Assembly: GCA_963931165.1 (NCBI GenBank)
Contig: OZ006985.1
Span: forward strand, 1,736,001 to 1,800,000
Origin: Ornithoclostridium sp944380285
Lineage (GTDB): Bacteria > Bacillota > Clostridia > Christensenellales > UBA3700
Direction: 5' to 3'
DNA length: 64,000 bases
Shown one piece after another: positions 16,649-25,911 of the stretch (positions are counted from its first letter, which is position 1; every line of letters starts with the position of its first letter). The notes under the pieces are model-generated. The model saw only the letters and a list, made by a program, of their open reading frames with translations, did no database searches and was not told the DNA's origin. Position numbers and translations under genes: made by a program.

Positions 16649-17770
16649 CTATTCCCTTCCGAGCGCGTCCGGGTTGAGCCCTTTGAGCTCGTCCGAGACG
16701 AAAACCCCGTCCTTGCGAACGAGCACGTCGTCCATATAGATCTCGCCGCCGCCCTTGTCCGCGCTCATGTCCAGCACGAGGTCCCAATGGATCGCCGAAT
16801 CGTTGCCGTTGGGCGCCTCTTCGTAGCAGCTGCCCGGCGTGAAGTGGATGGAGCCGGCGATCTTTTCGTCAAACAATATGTCGCCCATCGCGTCGTGAAT
16901 GAACGGATTGACCCCGAACGAAAACTCGCCGACATAGCGCGCCCCCTCGTCGGTGTCAAAGACGCGGTTGACCGCCTCGCTGTCGTTTGCGGTGGCTTCG
17001 ACGATCTTGCCGTCCTTGAAGACAAGAGAGATGTTCTCAAACTTCTTGCCGTTGTACTTGCTGGGGACGTTGTAGGTGATCCTGCCGTTGACCGAATCGC
17101 GCACGGGCGCGGTGTAGACCTCGCCGTCGGGGATGTTGCGCCTTCCGCTGCACTTGACCGCAGGGATGCCCTTGATCGAAAAGGTGAGATCGGTGCCCGG
17201 CGCGACAAGGCGCACCTTGTCCGTCCTGTTCATCAGCTCGACGAGCGGCGTCATCGCCTCGTCCATCTTGCGGTAGTCGAGATTGCACACCTTGAAGTAG
17301 AAGTCCTCGAACGCGGCGGTGCTCATGCCCGACATCGCGCTCATGCCCTGAGTCGGCCAGCGGAGCACGACCCACTTTGTCTTGGCGACCCTGCGCTCGT
17401 GGTGCACGGGGTGGCTGTAATATCTGTTGTACGCGCTCATGCGCGCGTGGTCGACGTCGCTCGTCTCGAACGCGTTTTCGCCGCCGCGCACGCCGATGTA
17501 GCATTGCATAGCGTCCATCTTGGGCGCGTCGAACGCGCACATGCGCCTCGCAAGCTCCTCGTCCATGCCCATCATCACGGCGCGCTGAACGCGGTTGTCG
17601 ATGACGTTGACGAACGGATATCCGCCCGCCGCGTAGACCTCTTCGACGAGCGCGGTCACAAACGACGCGTCCACGCCGATTGCGTCAATCCATACGTTTT
17701 CGCCCTTTTGCACCTCGCAGGAATAGTTGACGAGGTTTTTTGCAAGCTGTCTCTCTCTGGGATCTGTCAT
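16649..17770 (-). CDS. M29 family metallo-aminopeptidase
   Basis: 373 residues of the thermophilic aminopeptidase family (AmpS/PepS/aminopeptidase T). The C-terminal metal domain has the expected ligands: Glu in NIPDGEVYTAP near 220, Glu in RYVGEFSFG near 288, His in GSIHFTPG near 315 and His in SAIHWDLV near 335, followed by an Asp. It removes N-terminal residues from peptides in the cytoplasm using two metal ions. Its start is two bases past the argS stop, making a three-gene run ychF-argS-M29. Confidence 0.9.
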   Translation of the reverse strand: MTDPRERQLAKNLVNYSCEVQKGENVWIDAIGVDASFVTALVEEVYAAGGYPFVNVIDNRVQRAVMMGMDEELARRMCAFDAPKMDAMQCYIGVRGGENAFETSDVDHARMSAYNRYYSHPVHHERRVAKTKWVVLRWPTQGMSAMSGMSTAAFEDFYFKVCNLDYRKMDEAMTPLVELMNRTDKVRLVAPGTDLTFSIKGIPAVKCSGRRNIPDGEVYTAPVRDSVNGRITYNVPSKYNGKKFENISLVFKDGKIVEATANDSEAVNRVFDTDEGARYVGEFSFGVNPFIHDAMGDILFDEKIAGSIHFTPGSCYEEAPNGNDSAIHWDLVLDMSADKGGGEIYMDDVLVRKDGVFVSDELKGLNPDALGRE

Positions 17771-17771
17771 A

Positions 17772-19460
17772 TTACATCCTCTCCGGGGTCTTGACCCCGA
17801 GCAATTTAAGTCCGTTGCGAAGCACGGTCATCGTCGCCGCGACAAGCGACAGCCGCGCATTTTTGACCGCCGGCTCCGCCCCTGCGATATTATGCCCCAA
17901 ATAGAACTTGTTGAACGCCTGAGCGACCGCCATGACCTGACGCGCGACTACGCTCGGCTCATACTTTTCCGCCGCCTGCTCCACTGCCTCGGGAAAGTCG
18001 CCGAGCGCGGTCACGAGCGCGCGTCCCTCTTCGTCGGCAATGCCGGAGAGATCCTCTTCGTCGCCCTCGCGCGCGACCTTTTGCATCAACGACGCGCAGC
18101 GCGCATAGGTGTATTGCACATACGGACCCGTCTCGCCGTCGAAGTTGAGCACTTTGTCGTAGCTGAAAGTGATGTCCTTGATGCGCCCGTTGTAGAGCAT
18201 CGCAAAGGTCACCGCACCCACGCCGACCGCCTCTGCGGTCGCCTCTTTGTCCGCAAGGTCGGGGCTTTTCGCCTCGATCGTCTCCAATGCCTTGGACACC
18301 GCGGTGTTGAGCACGTCTTCAAGGAAGACGACGTGCCCGCTGCGCGTGGACAGCGCGCCGTCTTCGAGCGACACCATGCCGTGCGCGACGTGTACCATGT
18401 CGTCCGCCCACGGCTTGCCCATCATCCTCAGCACCTCGAACAATTGCTTGAAGTGCAAGTCCTGCTGATAGGCGACGACATAGAGGCACTTGGCAAAGTC
18501 GTACGTCTTTTTGCGATAGACCGCCGCCGCAAGGTCGCGCGTCGCGTACAGCGTCGCGCCGTCGCTGCGCACCAAAAGGCAGGGCGGATACTTATCCTTG
18601 GGGAAGCGGACGACCTGAGCGCCGTCGCTCTCTTCGAGCAAGCCCTTGGCTTTGAGCTCGTCGAGCACGGGCTGCATCTTGTCGTTGTAGAAGCTCTCGC
18701 CGGCGTAGGAATCAAAGGTCACGCCGAGACGGTCGTAGACCCTGCCGACCTCTTTCATCGTGATGTCTTTGAACCACTTGAACAGACCGAGAGCCTCGTT
18801 GTCGCCGTCCTCGATCTTCTTGAACCACGCCCTCGCCTCGTCTTCGAGTTCGGGGCATTTTTCCGCCTCTGTGTGGAATTTGACATATATATCGAGAAGT
18901 CCGCGCACACCTTTTTGCTCGATCTCCCCGCGGTCGCCCCACTTCTTGAACGCGACGATAAGTTTGCCGAATTGAGTGCCCCAATCGCCCAAATGATTGA
19001 TGCCGACGACGTTGTACCCGAGCGCGCGGTAGATGCGGTAGAGCGCCGCGCCGATCGACGTGTTGAGCATATGCCCCATGTGGAAGGGCTTGGCGATGTT
19101 GACGGAAGAATAGTCGATGCAAATGGTCTTGCCCGCGCCATTTTCGCCGCCGCCGTATGCGTCGCCCTCGCCGAGCACGCGCTCGATGACGTCCGCCGCG
19201 ACCGTCTTTTTGTCAAGCGTAAAGTTGACATACGGTCCGACCGCCTCCGCCTTTTCGAGGAAGTTGTAGCCGCCTATCCTCGACACGATGTCCTTTGCAA
19301 GCTCCGCCGGGCTCTTGCCGAACCTGCCGGCGAACTTGAAGCACGGCAGACACCAATCGCCCATCGACGGATCCTTGGGGCGCGTCATCTGCGCCTCGAC
19401 CTCTTCGCTGTCGACATATTGAAGTATCACCGTGTCCGCAAGCAATCTCTTGAAATCCAT
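17772..19460 (-). CDS. argS: Arginyl-tRNA synthetase
   Basis: About 562 residues. The N-terminal additional domain (about 1-110) includes FKFAGRFGKSPAELAKD; the class I HIGH motif appears as HMGHMLNTSIG near 130; WGTQFGKLI follows; the C-terminal anticodon-binding helical bundle contains the DALR-type VQYTYARCASLMQK. It charges tRNA-Arg. ATG 19460 is preferred (GAGG 5 bases upstream) over the GTG at 19466. It follows ychF directly and precedes the aminopeptidase. No T-box leader is visible. Confidence 0.94.
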   Translation of the reverse strand: MDFKRLLADTVILQYVDSEEVEAQMTRPKDPSMGDWCLPCFKFAGRFGKSPAELAKDIVSRIGGYNFLEKAEAVGPYVNFTLDKKTVAADVIERVLGEGDAYGGGENGAGKTICIDYSSVNIAKPFHMGHMLNTSIGAALYRIYRALGYNVVGINHLGDWGTQFGKLIVAFKKWGDRGEIEQKGVRGLLDIYVKFHTEAEKCPELEDEARAWFKKIEDGDNEALGLFKWFKDITMKEVGRVYDRLGVTFDSYAGESFYNDKMQPVLDELKAKGLLEESDGAQVVRFPKDKYPPCLLVRSDGATLYATRDLAAAVYRKKTYDFAKCLYVVAYQQDLHFKQLFEVLRMMGKPWADDMVHVAHGMVSLEDGALSTRSGHVVFLEDVLNTAVSKALETIEAKSPDLADKEATAEAVGVGAVTFAMLYNGRIKDITFSYDKVLNFDGETGPYVQYTYARCASLMQKVAREGDEEDLSGIADEEGRALVTALGDFPEAVEQAAEKYEPSVVARQVMAVAQAFNKFYLGHNIAGAEPAVKNARLSLVAATMTVLRNGLKLLGVKTPERM

Positions 19461-19467
19461 ATCCACC

Positions 19468-20559
19468 TCACACGTTGAATCTGAACAGCACGACGTCGCC
19501 GTCCTGCATCACATAATCTTTGCCTTCGCTGCGCACCTTGCCCTTCTCTTTTGCGGCGGTGTACGAGCCGCATTCGAGCAATGTACGCCAATCGACGACC
19601 TCGGCGCGGATGAAGCCCTTTTCGAAGTCGCTGTGGATCTTGCCCGCCGCCTGAGGCGCCTTGGTACCCTTTTTGATCGTCCATGCGCGCGTCTCCTTTT
19701 CGCCGGCGGTCAGATAGCTGATCAAGCCGAGCAAGCTGTAACACGCTGTGACGAGTTGGTCGAGACCGCTCTTTTCGATGCCCAGCTCCTCGCGGAACAG
19801 CGCCCGATCGTCCGGGCTCATCGACGCGAGATCTTCCTCTATCTTTGCGCACAGCACGATGACCTCGCTGCCGTGCTCGGACGCGTACTTTTTGACTGCC
19901 TTGACATAGTCGTTGTCGGGCGCGCCGATCTCGTCCTCGGCGATGTTGGCGGCGAAGACGACGGGCTTTGCGGTCAGCAAAAACATGTCGTCGACGATCG
20001 CCTGCTCCTCCTCGTCAAAGGTCATGTTGCGCACCGGGCAGCCCTCTTCCAGCTTTTTGCCTATCTCCTCGACGAAGTCCGCCTCGGCGGCGAGCTTTTT
20101 GTCGCCGCCCTTGGCGCTGTTGCGCACCCTCGCGAGCCGCTTTTGCACCGTCTCCATGTCGGCGAAGATCAATTCGTATTCGATCGTCTCGATGTCGCGG
20201 AGAGGATCGACCGACCCGTCGACGTGAGTGATGTTGTCGTCGTCAAAACAGCGGACGACGTGTACGATCGCGTCCACCTCGCGGATATGCGACAAGAACT
20301 TGTTGCCCAAGCCCTCGCCGTGCGACGCGCCGTTGACCAGCCCTGCTATGTCGACGAACTCGAGCGTCGTCGGCGTGACCTTTTTGGAATCGTAAAGCGC
20401 GGCGAGCTTGTCCAGCCTCTCGTCGGGAACGGCGACAACGCCCACATTGGGCTCTATCGTGCAAAAGGGATAGTTGGCGCTCTCTGCGCCGGCTTGCGTG
20501 ATCGCGTTGAACAGGGTGCTCTTGCCCACGTTGGGCAGACCCACTACTCCGAGTTTCAT
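19468..20559 (-). CDS. ychF: Redox-regulated ATPase YchF (Obg family)
   Basis: 363 residues, normal length. P-loop GLPNVGKST at 6-14, family-specific PFCTIEPNVGVV, switch motif DIAGLVNGASHGEGLGNKFL near 70, a coiled-coil insert (about 130-200) and a C-terminal TGS domain (AWTIKKGTKAPQAAGKIH onward) ending in the typical DGDVVLFRFNV. A P-loop ATPase that associates with ribosomes and is linked to stress responses. AAGGAG 7 bases before the ATG. First gene of the argS/M29 operon. Confidence 0.96.
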   Translation of the reverse strand: MKLGVVGLPNVGKSTLFNAITQAGAESANYPFCTIEPNVGVVAVPDERLDKLAALYDSKKVTPTTLEFVDIAGLVNGASHGEGLGNKFLSHIREVDAIVHVVRCFDDDNITHVDGSVDPLRDIETIEYELIFADMETVQKRLARVRNSAKGGDKKLAAEADFVEEIGKKLEEGCPVRNMTFDEEEQAIVDDMFLLTAKPVVFAANIAEDEIGAPDNDYVKAVKKYASEHGSEVIVLCAKIEEDLASMSPDDRALFREELGIEKSGLDQLVTACYSLLGLISYLTAGEKETRAWTIKKGTKAPQAAGKIHSDFEKGFIRAEVVDWRTLLECGSYTAAKEKGKVRSEGKDYVMQDGDVVLFRFNV

Positions 20560-20600
20560 TGATATCTCCTTGACGCGGCGATGCGCCGCTCTTTGCGTCC

Positions 20601-20630
20601 ATTATAGCACACGCGCGCACGACTTTACAA
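20601..20630 (-). promoter_or_regulatory. Promoter of the ychF-argS operon
   Basis: Minus-strand TTGTAA (20625-20630), 18 bases, TATAAT (20601-20606). The remaining 20640-20867 interval is AT-rich and shows no other feature. Confidence 0.7.
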
Positions 20631-20867
20631 CAATTACGCATAGCGCACACGCAAATATTGCCCGCGCAAGCGTATATTTTTTGCCTTATCGAAAATTTTA
20701 CATTTCCGTCTCAAATCCCTCTTTTTCTTTACTTTTGCGTGGAAAAATTTTACTTTGATTTTACATTTCGCGCACCATTGGGAATAAATTATAATTTTAT
20801 GTTCTTAAAAATCGCAGCTTATCGGACGGTTTGTTAAATAACAGACAACTCAATCAAACAAAAACGT

Positions 20868-20897
20868 TTGACCGCGCGCGCCGATATGCCTTATAAT
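20868..20897 (+). promoter_or_regulatory. Promoter of the 20.9-kb lipoprotein gene
   Basis: TTGACC (20868-20873), 18 bases, TATAAT (20892-20897), about 40 bases before the ATG. Confidence 0.75.
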
Positions 20898-20936
20898 GAA
20901 ACCGACGTCGGAACGCGGCGTCACAAAGGAGGCATT

Positions 20937-22013
20937 ATGACAAAAAACAGAAAATTTCTTGCGCTCGCCGCACAGATCGTTGCGGTGCTCGCGATACTCG
21001 TGACCCTCTCGCTCTGTTTCGTCGGCTGCAACGGCGACGTTGACCCCGACGCTCCCCCCGTCGACTTCAACCGCGACGACCTCGGCAGAGTGCCCGAGGA
21101 GGCTTCGATCCAAGGCGTGACCGCGATCGACAGCGCTCAGGTCACAGCGACCTCGGCGGAACTCTCGACCGACGAAGCGGTCAAGGCGACAGCGGCATAT
21201 CTGTTCAATCTCGCCAACGCCAACCTCGAAAAGGTGGAATATTACGCCAACTATGCGGTCGGCGGCGGCACCGCGAATGTCACCAACCTCAATATGGCGG
21301 GCGACATGAAGGTGCGCGAAGTCCGCATCAAGGACGGCGCGGCGATGTATATGGTCACGCTGGGACGCGTCACCAACGGATATTTGACCGGCAACAGTTC
21401 TAAGCCCGTAAGCTTTATTATCGGCATTTGCCGAGGCATCCTCGATTACGGCAACCGCAAATATACACCGGACGGCAAGACGATGTACGTCCAGGAAGGC
21501 GACTCGGGCTGTTTGGACGAGACGTCCGTCGCCAACTTCTTTACGGACAAACCCTACATCAATTGGGACAAGTGCGGCAAGGTGGAGTCGGAGTCGATCG
21601 AAGACTTCATGAAGAACGAATACTACCGCAACCACTACTTTGAGACCAACAGCAGTCTCATCAACGCGAAAAACCTCGTCAGTGCGTCCGTCGTCCGCGA
21701 CGATGAGCTCGACTGCTACAACATCGAGATGACCGTCGACGTCAACAGCGACGCGCTCGAACTCGCTACCGAATCCACCCGAGAGTCGGCAGGCAGCGAC
21801 GACATCGTCTTCGCCTATCAGACGATCAAATGCCAAGTTTGGGATTGCGGTCTCTTCCGCACCTACGAGACTGCCGACAGCTGGGAAGGTTCGATGGGTC
21901 CCGGCGGCATGCTTAAAGGCTCCACCTCGAACGAGTGGACAAAGTACTTCACCTACAACAAGGCTAACGCTCCCGGACTTCAGATCCCGACCGATATGAC
22001 TTGGTACAAGTGA
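20937..22013 (+). CDS. Hypothetical lipoprotein
   Basis: 358 residues. ATG 20937 has AAAGGAGG 6 bases upstream. A basic start and hydrophobic helix (8-26) end in a lipobox LCFVGC with acylated Cys31, then an acidic Asp/Pro linker. The mature part is a soluble, mainly beta-looking domain with no recognised family. Its layout (helix, amide-rich strands, C-terminal strand pair) loosely resembles the lipoprotein at 24905-25810, so they may be distant paralogues. Monocistronic between its own promoter and terminator. Confidence 0.85.
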   Translation: MTKNRKFLALAAQIVAVLAILVTLSLCFVGCNGDVDPDAPPVDFNRDDLGRVPEEASIQGVTAIDSAQVTATSAELSTDEAVKATAAYLFNLANANLEKVEYYANYAVGGGTANVTNLNMAGDMKVREVRIKDGAAMYMVTLGRVTNGYLTGNSSKPVSFIIGICRGILDYGNRKYTPDGKTMYVQEGDSGCLDETSVANFFTDKPYINWDKCGKVESESIEDFMKNEYYRNHYFETNSSLINAKNLVSASVVRDDELDCYNIEMTVDVNSDALELATESTRESAGSDDIVFAYQTIKCQVWDCGLFRTYETADSWEGSMGPGGMLKGSTSNEWTKYFTYNKANAPGLQIPTDMTWYK

Positions 22014-22029
22014 GTCGACCGAAAATGAC

Positions 22030-22056
22030 GGCACGCCCTCGGGCGTGCCTCTTTTT
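22030..22056 (+). terminator. Terminator of the 20.9-kb lipoprotein gene
   Basis: GGCACGCC-CTC-GGGCGTGCC followed by TCTTTTTT. Just downstream, a 17-bp sequence TTTTTCGCGCGTTTATG occurs twice (22061 and 22121). Confidence 0.9.
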
Positions 22057-22212
22057 TGCCTTTTTCGCGCGTTTATGTTTTGCGCCGATATTTACGCGAT
22101 CCGGTCACGCAAGTTTTGACTTTTTCGCGCGTTTATGCCTTGGGTGCGCGCCTCTTCTTTTGCCGGTGCGTTCTGTCTTGTTATACTCTTTTTTGCGCGT
22201 CAGTCTCGCCAC

Positions 22213-23070
22213 TTATTTTTCGAACTTGGGGATGAAACTCTCGTCCGCGCTGTCCGCGGTCTGGACAAGGACGTTTTCAAAGCCCAGCTTTTCGGCGTGG
22301 GCGACGACCGCCTTGTATTCGAGCGGTTTGAGCTTGCGGTCTATCTCGGGGAATTTGTGCGCGTCTCCGTACGGCACATATTGGCTCATCAACGACAGAT
22401 AGTCGTCTCTGTCGAGAATGTCTTTGAGGGCGTCCAAAACTCCGATGCTGTTGCGCACATTTGACGGCAGCACGAGATGGCGCACCAGCACTCCCCTCTT
22501 CATCGCGCCGCCTTTGACGACCGTCGCGCCGACCTGCCGCTTCATCTCTTCGAGTGCGGCTGAGGCGACGGACGGATAGTCGGGCGCGTTGCTGTACCGC
22601 CTTGCGATCTCGGGGTCGAAATACTTGAAATCGGGCATATAGATGTCGATCAGCCCGTCCAAAAATCTCAATTGCTCCACGCTCTCGTAGCCGCCGCAGT
22701 TGAACACGGTCGGCACACCCGGGCGATATTCGGCGAGCGCCGCGGCGATGCCGGGAATGTAGTGACTACCGGTGACGAACTCGATGTTGTCCGCGCCTTC
22801 GCCCTCGAGCCGCTTGACCGTCTCGATCAGCTCCTCATGCGAGATCTCATATCCCTCGCCTCGACTGAGCCTGAAATTTTGGCAATAGACGCAGCGCAGC
22901 GAACACCCGGCGAAAAAAATCGTGCCGCTCCCGCCGTGCGGAGCAAGCACCGGCTCTTCCCAAAAATGAAGCGCGGCGCGACCGATCTTCATCGTCTCGC
23001 CGACGCCGCAATATCCGTTCTGTCTCGCCCGATCAACGCCGCAGGCGCGCGGGCAAAGCGTACATTTCAT
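22213..23070 (-). CDS. Radical SAM protein, PflA/PflX-like
   Basis: 285 residues from ATG 23070, whose first bases overlap the upstream stop (ATGA). A Cys-rich N-terminus MKCTLCPRACGV...YCGV (3-22) precedes the radical SAM cluster CSLRCVYC (about 53-60) in a TIM-barrel half. GSHYIPGIAAAL and FNCGGYESVE are typical of the putative pyruvate-formate-lyase-activating-like group. It should bind a [4Fe-4S] cluster and cleave S-adenosylmethionine; the target is unknown and no glycyl radical enzyme is in the window. Coupled to the metallophosphoesterase and TetR genes. Confidence 0.85.
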   Translation of the reverse strand: MKCTLCPRACGVDRARQNGYCGVGETMKIGRAALHFWEEPVLAPHGGSGTIFFAGCSLRCVYCQNFRLSRGEGYEISHEELIETVKRLEGEGADNIEFVTGSHYIPGIAAALAEYRPGVPTVFNCGGYESVEQLRFLDGLIDIYMPDFKYFDPEIARRYSNAPDYPSVASAALEEMKRQVGATVVKGGAMKRGVLVRHLVLPSNVRNSIGVLDALKDILDRDDYLSLMSQYVPYGDAHKFPEIDRKLKPLEYKAVVAHAEKLGFENVLVQTADSADESFIPKFEK

Positions 23071-24155
23071 TTCTGTTTGGGTTTGATGTCGTTGACGTAG
23101 CAATGCTCTGTCGTGACGGTGCCGTCCGACGCGACGCGCAGCACCGTGCCGCCGTTCATCATGCCGTCGTCCTGCCAATAGCAGCGGTCGCCGGTCTTGA
23201 GCGCATAGGTCAGGCGCACGCCTTGATATACGACCGAAGAGTCGTTGATGTGGTCGTGCCCGCAGACGACGTCATGCGTGCTGCCCTCCGCCTTGATGAC
23301 GTCGAAAAAGCCGCTGTCGACGGGCGCGCAATTGACGCGCTCGTTGTTGACGCCGAAGCCCATCTCCGGCGAAAACCCGCTCTTGCGATACTCCTCGTAC
23401 GCCGTCTTGAATTGCGGCAGAGGTATGTGCATGAACACCGTCGAGGTCGGCTTGACTCCGCCGTTTTCGGCGGCGATGCCGTGCAGATGCCAGCGGTACC
23501 AGCCGATCTGAGCCGGCTGTACGAAGTCGTACTTGGTCTTGTCGAGTTCGGGATAGTAGCGGTAGGAATGGGAATCGATCATAAACAGCGTATGAACGAC
23601 CTTGCCGTCCTCCTTGATGTTGATGACGTAGTTGCCCACGCCGCCGATATTGCCCGGTCCCTTCGAAAAAACGCAATTGCGCGAGAGAATGAACTTGTCC
23701 GCGATCCAATCGAGGTCGCAATTGCCCTCGGCGTCGTGGTTGCCGAACACGGGCGCCCACGGCACGCGATAGCCGTCCATATGCATGATGAAGCGCATCA
23801 CCGAACGCCTCGTGAACGGCAGCGCCCAGACGATGTCGCCGGTGATCGTGATGAGGTCGGGATGCACCCTTTTGACCAGCTCGTCCATCGTCGCATAGGT
23901 GAATTCCGCCTTGCCGATGTCGAGGATGTCGTTGAATTGTACGTCGGTGAAATTGAGGATGACGAAGTCGCGCCCGCTCTCCTTGTCGAGAGTGACGATC
24001 TTGCGCTCGTCGTGCGGCGTCGCGAGAGTCCAATATTCGGTGCTCTTCTTGCCCTTGAACGTGGACTTTTCGATGATCAGCCAAAGACAGACCGCGACGA
24101 CCGCGACCGCCACGGCAATGCAGACAGCAAATGCGACGATCGTGCCGGGACCCAT
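23067..24155 (-). CDS. Membrane-anchored metallophosphoesterase
   Basis: 362 residues from ATG 24155, which shares a base with the tetR stop (TGATG) and follows AAGGAGG. One N-terminal membrane helix (5-28) is followed by a calcineurin-like phosphoesterase domain: LNFTDVQF (metal Asp), ITGDIVW, FGNHDAEGN, an FMIDSHSYRY strand, VFMHIPLP and CGHDHIND. The catalytic domain probably faces outside. Related proteins are annotated as Icc-like or purple-acid-type phosphatases. Substrate unknown. Confidence 0.87.
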   Translation of the reverse strand: MGPGTIVAFAVCIAVAVAVVAVCLWLIIEKSTFKGKKSTEYWTLATPHDERKIVTLDKESGRDFVILNFTDVQFNDILDIGKAEFTYATMDELVKRVHPDLITITGDIVWALPFTRRSVMRFIMHMDGYRVPWAPVFGNHDAEGNCDLDWIADKFILSRNCVFSKGPGNIGGVGNYVINIKEDGKVVHTLFMIDSHSYRYYPELDKTKYDFVQPAQIGWYRWHLHGIAAENGGVKPTSTVFMHIPLPQFKTAYEEYRKSGFSPEMGFGVNNERVNCAPVDSGFFDVIKAEGSTHDVVCGHDHINDSSVVYQGVRLTYALKTGDRCYWQDDGMMNGGTVLRVASDGTVTTEHCYVNDIKPKQK

Positions 24156-24736
24156 CAAGCCTCCTTGATCACGTCACCCAAGCCTTTGGAGATCACCTCG
24201 GCGAGCTCGTGAGCGACCTGTTTGAGCCCGATCACGCGATCGGACAAATACCATGCGCGGTACGCGTCGACGACGCCGGAGACGACGAAAGTCAACACGA
24301 TCTCCGTCCCTGCGGAGTCGCTCATGATCTGTTCGAAAGTGTCCTTGAACGCCTGCTTGAAAAGATTCTTTATCTTGTCGATGAGATTGTTGCTGATCGT
24401 GCTGGAAAACAACAGCTTGTTGAAGTCGTCGTTCTCGCCCGAAACGCCGTCGCTGATCGCCAAGAGCAGCGGATAGGGATCGAAGACGATCGCCTTGTAG
24501 TCGAACTTGCCGATGATGGTGCGGATGTCGTCCAAAAGGTCGTTTTCGACATCCTCGAGCACGTCGTTGATGTCCGCATAGTGGAGATAGAAGGTCTTGC
24601 GGTTTACGTCTGCCTTTTCCGCCAATTCTTTGATGACGATGCGGGACATGTCCTGAGTCAAGACCATCTCTTTGAAAGCGGCCTTGAGTGCGTTGCGGGA
24701 TTTGATGCTGCGTTTGTCCTCTTTGCGCGTAGTCAT
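24155..24736 (-). CDS. TetR/AcrR family transcriptional regulator
   Basis: 193 residues from ATG 24736, preceded by GAGGAGG. The N-terminal helix-turn-helix (about 12-55) has SRNALKAAFKEMV and IKELAEKADVNRKTFYLHYADI, the family signature. The C-terminal ligand domain is helical and unassigned. It leads an operon with the metallophosphoesterase and the radical SAM protein, so it most likely regulates them. The upstream AT-rich region has a plausible TTGCGA-17-TATTAT promoter. Confidence 0.88.
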   Translation of the reverse strand: MTTRKEDKRSIKSRNALKAAFKEMVLTQDMSRIVIKELAEKADVNRKTFYLHYADINDVLEDVENDLLDDIRTIIGKFDYKAIVFDPYPLLLAISDGVSGENDDFNKLLFSSTISNNLIDKIKNLFKQAFKDTFEQIMSDSAGTEIVLTFVVSGVVDAYRAWYLSDRVIGLKQVAHELAEVISKGLGDVIKEA

Positions 24737-24853
24737 TGTTTCCTCCTCGGTCCTCATATAATATAATAATACTTATTGACGAAATTCGCAAGAATTATTG
24801 CACATTTGTTGAACAATTTTTGCATTTTCAGCCGAGGAACGTCTTGTCTTTTT

Positions 24854-24882
24854 CAAAAAAAGGCGCGCCGTGCGGCACGCCT
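24854..24882 (-). terminator. Terminator of the 24.9-kb lipoprotein gene
   Basis: 9-bp stem (24861-24869 with 24874-24882, one G-U pair), 4-base loop and seven T on the minus strand. Confidence 0.85.
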
Positions 24883-24904
24883 TGTTCAAATCGCGGAACA
24901 TCGC

Positions 24905-25810
24905 TCATTGCGGCAGTTCTTCGGTGATCTCGAATCCCTCGTAGGAGTAGGTGCTGTAACAGGTCTGCGTGCAGCTCACCTCGCCGATCACACTGTGTTT
25001 GCCGGCATAATCTTCGTTACGCTTCCATGCAACAAACTTGTATTCGCCGTCGATCTCGGCGATCGCAAAGTCGATCGTCGTGTCCTCGATGGAGAAGCCC
25101 TCCTCTTCCGCGCCGGTGTTGGCGATAAACTCGTCCCTCGCCGCCTTGTGCACGGTGTTCATCATCTCCTCCGAACAGTCGAGAGTCATCGTGCAATAGT
25201 AGACGTCGCCGACCTTGTAGACGGTGTCGTTGTGCTTGTCCGAAAGATAGTCTCGCTTGGAAAAGTCGTAGGTCGTCAAATGCTCGGTCAGCACGCGGTT
25301 TTGCTCGGCGATGTCGCCTTCGTACTCGCGATACTCTCCCCAATCGGAAGTCACCGGAAGCCCGCTGACCTCGTCGATCGAGATGTCGCCGCCGTCGGTA
25401 TTCTCCGAATCCCACGCGTTTTCGCCGTCAAAGTAGTAGCGGATCGCCTTTGTGCCCGTGTCTTGACCGGTGCCGAGAATGACCTCTTGGGAATAGATGC
25501 GCTGCCCGTCCACCTTGCGCAAAAGATCGGTGCTGCGCGTCGCGGCAGTCATAAATCCGCCCAAAACCTCGGCGGTGAACACAAATTGCTCGCGGCGGAC
25601 ATAGCCGTCGTCGTCACACCAATTGGCGTACGCCTCCATGATGAGATCGTATGCGCTCATGCCGTCGACCGCATATTGCGAATCGGACGTGCCCAAAAAC
25701 TCGTCGTTGACCTTGATCGTCGGCGTGTCGCCGCATGCGGCGACGCCTATCGCAAACGCGCACAACAGCGCAACGACAATTGCAAATGAAAAAATTCTCT
25801 TGATTTTCAT
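24905..25810 (-). CDS. Hypothetical lipoprotein
   Basis: 301 residues. Signal peptide with basic start, hydrophobic core (8-20) and lipobox IGVAAC (Cys26). The mature domain is rich in acidic residues and aromatic strands (AIRYYFDGENAWDS, YYCTMTLDCSEEMM, YKFVAWKRNEDY), with several Cys near the C-terminus (CTQTCYS). No family recognised. AAGGAGGAAAT precedes the ATG. Possible distant paralogue of the lipoprotein at 20937-22013. Its promoter is not clear; the upstream DNA merges into repeat B. Confidence 0.85.
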   Translation of the reverse strand: MKIKRIFSFAIVVALLCAFAIGVAACGDTPTIKVNDEFLGTSDSQYAVDGMSAYDLIMEAYANWCDDDGYVRREQFVFTAEVLGGFMTAATRSTDLLRKVDGQRIYSQEVILGTGQDTGTKAIRYYFDGENAWDSENTDGGDISIDEVSGLPVTSDWGEYREYEGDIAEQNRVLTEHLTTYDFSKRDYLSDKHNDTVYKVGDVYYCTMTLDCSEEMMNTVHKAARDEFIANTGAEEEGFSIEDTTIDFAIAEIDGEYKFVAWKRNEDYAGKHSVIGEVSCTQTCYSTYSYEGFEITEELPQ

Positions 25811-25911
25811 ATTTCCTCCTTACAACAATTTTGACATATCCGCGACGGCGTTGTCAAACGCAATCGCTCAAAAAGCGAAAACATATCAAAAATTTAACAA
25901 AGTGAAATCTA

